From: Amycolatopsis anabasis
GTDB lineage: Bacteria > Actinomycetota > Actinomycetes > Mycobacteriales > Pseudonocardiaceae
Assembly: GCF_009765355.1 (NCBI RefSeq)
Contig: NZ_VTHK01000005.1
Location: 62,001-126,000 of the forward strand
DNA length: 64,000 nucleotides
Reading direction: 5' to 3'
A model generated the notes under the pieces. The model was not told where the DNA came from. It did no database searches and worked only from the letters and a program-made list of their open reading frames with translations. Position numbers and translations under genes: made by a program. Positions 59,441-64,000 of this stretch are shown here, piece after piece. Every line of letters starts with the position of its first letter. Position 1 is the stretch's first letter.

Positions 59441-61129
59441 TCAACGGTAGATTCCCTGCGGATCGAGCCGCCGCAGGGCGGTCAGCTCGGTCTCGCCCAC
59501 CGGTTCCTCCGGCGCGATCTCGCCCGGCAGGAACGGCCACTGCGTGCAGGACCGGATCGTTTCCCCCACCAGCGCCCCGGGTTCCGGGCGCAGCCAGCTC
59601 GCCAGGCGGAACAACCCCGACTGGCGATCGCGCACGAACCGGCCGAACTGGCTGACCACCGCACGGACGCGCGTGCCCGGACTGGTCACGAACCCCACCT
59701 GCGCCACGTACCGTTCCCGGGTGGCCGTGCCGACCAGCAGGCAGTCGGTGCTGGAGGCGACGTCGTTGGCGCCCCCAGAACCGGTCATCCACCGGCCACC
59801 CGGTAGGACGCTGGTGTTGACGTTGCCGCGCGCGTCGACCTGCCCGATGCCGAGCACCCCCAGCGCCCGCGGATTCCCGGCGATCATGCCGCCCAGGGTT
59901 TCCTCGACCCCGGCGAGCGCCTCGCAGTCGTCCGCGTGCAACTGGCTGAACAGGTAGACGTCGCCCGCTTTCGGCCGCATGCCGAGGAAACCCAGCTCGG
60001 CGCAGACGCGCACCGGGTTTCCCGCCGCCGCGAGCCATTCGGCGGCGAGCCAGGACGCCAGGTGCGCGTTGCCGATCCCGGCGAGCAGTGTGGTGTACCC
60101 GCGTTCGCGCACCAGCCGCACGATCGCGCGCGCCGCCAGCACGGTCAGCGTCTCCGGCCGGGTCGCCGGTCCGTCGAGCCCGACCGGGTCCAGCGCCGAC
60201 ACCGTGACGCGGCGGCGCGCCCGGTCGAGATCCAGCCGCCGCAACCGATCGAGGCCGAGCAGTTTCAGGTACTCGGCGTGCCCGCCGGCGAGCCGGACCC
60301 AGCGTTCGTACCAGAGTTCGGCCTCGGTTTCGCTGCCCATCGCCGACGCGGTGTCGGCGAGAAAGCCGTAATCGTCCAGATAGCCGGTGACGCCCCCGAT
60401 CCCGTTGCCCCGCAACGACTGCGGATGGGCGCCGAACGGGGCGACGCAGATCGCGCGGACCCGGGTCGCCGGGATCACCACGGTACCCGGACCGCCGCGC
60501 AACTGTCCGGCGTCGACCACGCGTTCCACCGTCGCCGCCACCCCGTCCCGCGCGGCCAGGGCGCCCCACAGGCCCTCGCCGTACGGCGCGGTCAGCGCGA
60601 CGTTGCCCGCGCGGTCCGCGCAGACGCCGTGCACCAGCGTCAGTTCCGGTCGCAACGGCCGCAGCAGCAGCAACGACTTCGACGGCTCGTCCGGATCGCC
60701 GGTGGCCCGCACCGCGGCGCCCTCCCGGCCCAGATCGCTGCCCGCCAGGGAGGTCGTGGTCGTCCACGGCAGCCCGAGCGCCGCCGCGCGCAACCGCTGC
60801 ACCAGGCTCAGCAGGCTGCACGGCTCGACCTCGAACGGCTTGCCGGACAGGACATCCCGGTACAGGCGGCTCGGCCGCGGCGCGGGATAGGTGTCGCCGA
60901 GGAACCCGGTGACGACCCGCCGCGCCGCGCCGGAGAGGGCGATGGCGTGCGCGCTCGAATGCACCGAACCGACGCTGAGCGTGAGGCTCGCTTCGCCCTC
61001 GAACCGGCGGCACAGCGCGTAGATCAGGGCGTTCGGCCGGGACGGCGTGATCGCCAGGTGCACCTGCGAACCCGGCCGGACCACGTCGGCGACCAGGTGG
61101 TCCACGTCGTCGTAAAAGGCCGGGGTCAC
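59441..61129 (-). CDS. Fused alpha-beta class I CoA-transferase
   Basis: 562 residues. The N-terminal half (about 1-270) matches the alpha subunit of glutaconate/3-oxoacid CoA-transferases (GSQVHLAITPSRPN, LTLVHGVCADRAGN). The C-terminal half (about 290-562) matches the beta subunit, with the candidate catalytic Glu in CAELGFLGMRP and GSGGANDVAS. In most relatives the two are separate proteins. It moves CoA between carboxylic acids, again pointing to CoA-bound intermediates. GTG 61129 overlaps the stop of the canonical ketosynthase (GTGA). Confidence 0.82.
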   Translation of the reverse strand: MTPAFYDDVDHLVADVVRPGSQVHLAITPSRPNALIYALCRRFEGEASLTLSVGSVHSSAHAIALSGAARRVVTGFLGDTYPAPRPSRLYRDVLSGKPFEVEPCSLLSLVQRLRAAALGLPWTTTTSLAGSDLGREGAAVRATGDPDEPSKSLLLLRPLRPELTLVHGVCADRAGNVALTAPYGEGLWGALAARDGVAATVERVVDAGQLRGGPGTVVIPATRVRAICVAPFGAHPQSLRGNGIGGVTGYLDDYGFLADTASAMGSETEAELWYERWVRLAGGHAEYLKLLGLDRLRRLDLDRARRRVTVSALDPVGLDGPATRPETLTVLAARAIVRLVRERGYTTLLAGIGNAHLASWLAAEWLAAAGNPVRVCAELGFLGMRPKAGDVYLFSQLHADDCEALAGVEETLGGMIAGNPRALGVLGIGQVDARGNVNTSVLPGGRWMTGSGGANDVASSTDCLLVGTATRERYVAQVGFVTSPGTRVRAVVSQFGRFVRDRQSGLFRLASWLRPEPGALVGETIRSCTQWPFLPGEIAPEEPVGETELTALRRLDPQGIYR

Positions 61130-62430
61130 CACGGTTCGCCCAGTGCCGCGGCCGTGGTCTGGCTGCCGATGGCGAACGCCAGGGAGACCACGGTCGCCAC
61201 GTTCGCCGGGCGCGGTCCCTCGGCCACGTGGTCGTGGTCGCATTCGGGATCCGGTTCGGCCAGGTTCGCGGTCGGGGCCAGGCACCGCTCGTGGATCATC
61301 AGCGCGGACGCGGCCACGTTCAGGATCCCGCACACCCCGAGGGTGTGGCCGTAGATCGGTTTGTTGGATCCCAGCGGCGGCCATTTCGACCGGTTCCGCT
61401 CCCCGTACAGTTCGGCGAGGATCCGGCTTTCCGCCAGGTCGTTGTACCGGGTGGCGGTGCCGTGCCCGCAGTAGAAATCGACATCGGCGGGATCGCGGCC
61501 GACCTCGGCGAGCAGGCGGCGGACCAGCCCGGCCCCGAGTTTCCCGGTGAGGTCCATGGTCATCGGGTGGGCGGCTTCGTTGATCGCCTTCTGGCCGAGC
61601 AGTTCGGCGTAGGCCCGCGCGCCGCGATCCCGGGCGTGCCCGGCCTCCTCGAGCACGACCACCACGGAACCCTCGCCGAACGCCAGCCCGTCCCGGTCCC
61701 GGCTGTACGGGCGCACGGTCCGGCGCGGGTCCCGGCATTCCTTGCCCAGCACGCCGTCGCCCATCGCCAGGTAGATGTCGATGATCTCGCGCAGCACCGG
61801 GAACTCGTAGCCGCAGACGACCATCGCGTCCGCGTCCCCGGCCCGGATCGTGTTGGCGGCCAGGCCCAGCGCGTGGTTCCCGCCGACGCAGGCGTTGCTC
61901 AGCCCGGTCACCAGCCCGCGGATGTCGCCGTAGATCGCGGCGAGGCTCCCCGGGCTGCCCGGCAGGCCGCGCAACATGTCGGTGGCGCCGCCGATTCCGG
62001 GCGCCGGCCGCCCGGCTGCCGTGTGGTGCAACCGATCCGCCCACCAGCCGAGCGGCCCGCGGGCGGAGGAGGAGACCAGCCCGATCCGCTCCGGGTCGAT
62101 GCTCCCGCGGGGCAGTCCGGCGTCGTCGCGGGCCTGCTGCACCGCGGACATCGCCACCAGAATGTCGCGGGTGTAGCGCGCGGCGAACTCGGCGGGGAGA
62201 TCGGGCAGATACTCGGAATGATCGAAGGAGTCGATTTCGGCGGCCGTCTTCGCGGTTATCGCCGAGGTGTCGAACGAGGTGATGAAGTCCATTTCGGACC
62301 GCCCATCCCGGAGATGTCTCCAGAAATCCTTCACGCCGTTCGTGCCCGCCAGGATGGCGCCGATGCCGGTGACGAGAACCCGTCTGGGCGGTGCCGTTTC
62401 CGCATTGCTCTTCAACGCCAAACCAGTCAC
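61126..62430 (-). CDS. Beta-ketoacyl synthase (KAS II/FabF fold), canonical
   Basis: About 434 residues with a full Cys-His-His site: SNACVGGNHALG (nucleophile Cys), CGHGTATRYND and SNKPIYGHTLG. It should catalyse decarboxylative condensation, unlike the degenerate homologue at 47685. The start is unsure: GTG 62430 gives VTGLALKSNAET before the fold begins, GTG 62466 adds 12 residues, and neither has a strong Shine-Dalgarno. First gene of the - arm; 4-bp overlap with the CoA-transferase. No acyl carrier protein gene was found beside it. Confidence 0.86.
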   Translation of the reverse strand: MTGLALKSNAETAPPRRVLVTGIGAILAGTNGVKDFWRHLRDGRSEMDFITSFDTSAITAKTAAEIDSFDHSEYLPDLPAEFAARYTRDILVAMSAVQQARDDAGLPRGSIDPERIGLVSSSARGPLGWWADRLHHTAAGRPAPGIGGATDMLRGLPGSPGSLAAIYGDIRGLVTGLSNACVGGNHALGLAANTIRAGDADAMVVCGYEFPVLREIIDIYLAMGDGVLGKECRDPRRTVRPYSRDRDGLAFGEGSVVVVLEEAGHARDRGARAYAELLGQKAINEAAHPMTMDLTGKLGAGLVRRLLAEVGRDPADVDFYCGHGTATRYNDLAESRILAELYGERNRSKWPPLGSNKPIYGHTLGVCGILNVAASALMIHERCLAPTANLAEPDPECDHDHVAEGPRPANVATVVSLAFAIGSQTTAAALGEPW

Positions 62431-62490
62431 GTCTACGACGGTAATGAAATGAGCCGCGGCGAACACGAGTCATCCGGTACCGAATGAATC

Positions 62491-62523
62491 GGGCCCGCCG
62501 GTACCGCTAGTACCGGCGAGCCC
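62491..62523 (-). terminator. Strong hairpin between the LuxR gene and the ketosynthase
   Basis: GGGCCCGCCGGTAC (62491-62504) and GTACCGGCGAGCCC (62510-62523) form a 14-position stem with one mismatch and the loop CGCTA, starting 30 bp after the LuxR stop. Probably the LuxR terminator. The stem contains a CCGGTACCG palindrome that recurs at 62474-62482, so an operator role is also possible. Confidence 0.6.
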
Positions 62524-62552
62524 GCGAGGATTCGGTTGCCATACCGTCGATT

Positions 62553-63245
62553 CTAATGCGCATCTACCCTCGGCCGATCCCAGTCCAGCCGGCCCGCCCG
62601 GGGCGGAGGGACGAGGCCGACTCCCTTTTTCAGATCAAGCGACCGGAACAGCTCGCGGCGGCTGTTGAAGCCGAGCTTCTGCAGCACCCGGCTCACGTAG
62701 TTCTTCACGGTCTGGTGGGCCAGGAAGAGTTCCTGGGCGATCTCCTCGTTCGACCACCGGCACAGCACGAGCGCCAGGATTTCCTCCTCGCGGCGGGTCA
62801 TGCTGGTTCCCGCGGGGGAGGGCGGTCCGGCCACCGAGGAGCGGCCCGCGTCGCCCAGCAGCCAGGCCCGGTTCCCGGCCCGGGTCCGGCGCACCGCGTC
62901 GACGAGCTGACCGCCGCTGGCGGACTTGTGCACGAAGCTGTCCGCCCCGGCGTTCAACGCGGACGCGACGGCTTCGGGGGAGGAATCCGCGGTGAACACG
63001 ATCACCGCGGTGCGGTCCAGATTCATCTTGGCGAACCGGCAGATCGCGGTCCCGGCCGAAGATCCGCAAATCGAAAGTTCGGTGATTACGATATTCGGGT
63101 TGAATTTCTCGCAGACGAGTAACGCCTCCTGTTCGGTCGCCGCTTCGGTCACCGCTCGAATGTCGTCACTCGTTTCGAGCAGTGCGCGAACCGCGTATCG
63201 GATGAGTGGCTGATCATCTACCACCAGCGTGGTGACGTGTTCCAT
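62553..63245 (-). CDS. NarL/LuxR-type response regulator with Glu at the phospho-acceptor site
   Basis: 230 residues. The receiver domain (about 1-120) keeps acidic Asp10-Asp11, Thr85 and Lys107, but the phospho-acceptor position is Glu56 (NIVITELSICG; Asp expected). A LuxR helix-turn-helix follows (about 150-215; TRREEEILALVLCRWSNEEIAQELFLAHQTVKNYVSRVLQKLG). Glu can mimic phospho-Asp, so the protein may be always active or respond to something other than phosphorylation. It lies just upstream of the ketosynthase cluster in the same direction. ATG 63245 gives the normal receiver start. Confidence 0.85.
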   Translation of the reverse strand: MEHVTTLVVDDQPLIRYAVRALLETSDDIRAVTEAATEQEALLVCEKFNPNIVITELSICGSSAGTAICRFAKMNLDRTAVIVFTADSSPEAVASALNAGADSFVHKSASGGQLVDAVRRTRAGNRAWLLGDAGRSSVAGPPSPAGTSMTRREEEILALVLCRWSNEEIAQELFLAHQTVKNYVSRVLQKLGFNSRRELFRSLDLKKGVGLVPPPRAGRLDWDRPRVDAH

Positions 63246-63728
63246 GCATCCCCTCGGCCGGCCCAAGATCTCTCGGCGGAAAGATTTTGCCGAGCGACCG
63301 GGTCGAGATTTGACGGACTTGTGAGCGTAGGAAGCCCCCGCGCTTCCGATGGAGGAATATCGCACACCGAGATGTCGCCGATGACGTTGCCGCCCGGGAA
63401 AAGGCGGCACGGGGTGCGGAGCGCGGATACACCGGACCGCGAACAGCATTGGTCCGGCTGCGCAAACCGAGTGAACCAGAAGTGTCCCCGATGACGCAAC
63501 ACTGGTTACTCGGGAATACTCTTGCCCAGTGAACCGAAGCGTGGTGCTCGGCCGGTCCGGTGGCAGAACCTCACGGCGCGAATGGTTTCCGCGCTGGACA
63601 TCGGCGAGTCGCCCGCGGGCGGACCAGCCGAAGTACTCACGACCCCCTCGTGTTCGGCCGCCGCACTGCGCGCCCCGAAAGCGCGCGCGCTTTCGGGGCG
63701 ACCGGAGGAGGCGACCCAGCGGGAAGGC
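63246..63728. other. Intergenic region between the regulator and the histidine kinase
   Basis: 483 bp. A hairpin CTCGGC (63272-63277)/GCCGAG (63289-63294) lies about 30 bp upstream of the LuxR start, within a locally AT-rich promoter zone (63280-63350). The kinase terminator is at 63671-63700. Short open frames in this stretch look like chance products of high GC and I call no gene. Confidence 0.55.
63671..63700 (-). terminator. Perfect 30-bp palindrome, terminator of the kinase gene
   Basis: Every base from 63671 to 63700 is symmetric about the centre (half-site CGCCCCGAAAGCGCG). It starts 29 bp beyond the kinase stop codon on the minus strand. A long GC-rich stem without a U-tract is typical of actinobacterial terminators. 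Confidence 0.7.
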
Positions 63729-64000
63729 CTAACCGGGGGGAAGGGTGATCGTGACGACCAGCCCGCCGCCCGCGCGCGGGCGGACCACGACCGAACCGCC
63801 GTGCGCGCGGGCGATCGACGCCACGATCGACAACCCGAGGCCCGCGCCCTGATCGGCGCCCACCCGTTCCCGCGGCAGGCGGACGAACGGTTCGAGCAGG
63901 CTCGGCACGGCATCGGCGGGAACCTCGGGGCCGGTGTTGCTCACCTCGAGCGCGGCCTCCCCGCCGACGCGCACCCAGACCGTCCCGCGATCGTTGTACT
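63729..64000 (-). CDS. Sensor histidine kinase, C-terminal part (cut by window edge)
   Basis: Only the last about 89 residues are inside the window. They show the HATPase_c end: YNDRG from the N-box at the edge, LEVSNTGPEVP (G1 box), LLEPFVRL (F box), GAGLGLSIVASIARAHGG (G2 box) and a final VTITLP strand. The kinase core is normal as far as visible. Its partner regulator is not seen; an OmpR-type gene would be expected further right. It need not be the partner of the LuxR protein, which lacks the Asp. Confidence 0.85.
   Translation of the reverse strand, partial: YNDRGTVWVRVGGEAALEVSNTGPEVPADAVPSLLEPFVRLPRERVGADQGAGLGLSIVASIARAHGGSVVVRPRAGGGLVVTITLPPG

Noticed and set aside
63529..63732. Short plus-strand open frame opposite the kinase terminator
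   Set aside because: It runs through the 30-bp terminator palindrome and has a random Arg/Pro-rich composition.

Overview
High-GC actinobacterial chromosome (roughly 70% G+C, many GTG/TTG starts, 4-bp stop/start overlaps). The content points to Pseudonocardiaceae, most likely Amycolatopsis or a close relative: a Mce4-type uptake operon, a phosphofructokinase carrying the pyrophosphate-type residues known from Amycolatopsis methanolica, DasR-type operators before chitinase genes, and short 30-bp-period intergenic repeats. No rRNA, tRNA, transposase, integrase or CRISPR array was seen.

Region 1 (1-14.1 kb, + strand) is one long transcription block: alcohol dehydrogenase, SDR, aldehyde dehydrogenase and SDR, then a complete mce operon (two YrbE permeases, MceA-F, two Mce-associated proteins), ending in a strong hairpin. 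It looks like uptake plus oxidation of a hydrophobic substrate such as a sterol. The MceG ATPase is not here. Region 2 (14.1-21.3 kb) holds a membrane protein, a 43-residue membrane microprotein behind 11-bp-phased repeats, an SDR without its catalytic lysine, a HelD-type RNA polymerase recycling helicase, and a four-gene operon of two YbaB-like proteins and two peptidoglycan hydrolases with helical, WXG100-like modules.

Region 3 (21.4-37.7 kb) resembles a block I recall from mycobacteria (fadD15, SRPBCC protein, ArsA-like ATPase, small Cys protein, PlsC, 3'-5' exoribonuclease, DAHP synthase). It is interleaved with a glucokinase, a NUDIX-NYN fusion, a chitinase, a carboxylate-amine ligase and a PPi-type phosphofructokinase. 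The DAHP synthase has a short leader ORF with consecutive Tyr-Phe-Trp-Phe codons and competing hairpins. Region 4 (37.7-46.5 kb) contains an aromatic-amino-acid-lyase homologue with altered catalytic residues, a second DasR-type chitinase, a deletion-damaged DUF1801 gene, and assorted hydrolase, acetyltransferase, lipoprotein and TetR genes.

Region 5 (46.7-62.5 kb) is the most unusual: a two-armed cluster of stand-alone enzymes. The + arm has a KAS III, a degenerate ketosynthase, a two-domain SDR, an SDR, an AMP-ligase, a crotonase, a metal-ligand-depleted amidohydrolase and a ShbA/SigD-like sigma factor. The - arm has a canonical KAS II, a fused CoA-transferase, two KAS III and an SDR, behind a LuxR regulator whose phospho-acceptor Asp is Glu. 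No acyl carrier protein, acyltransferase or thioesterase is visible, so CoA-thioester chemistry is inferred; the product is unknown. A histidine kinase runs off the right edge.
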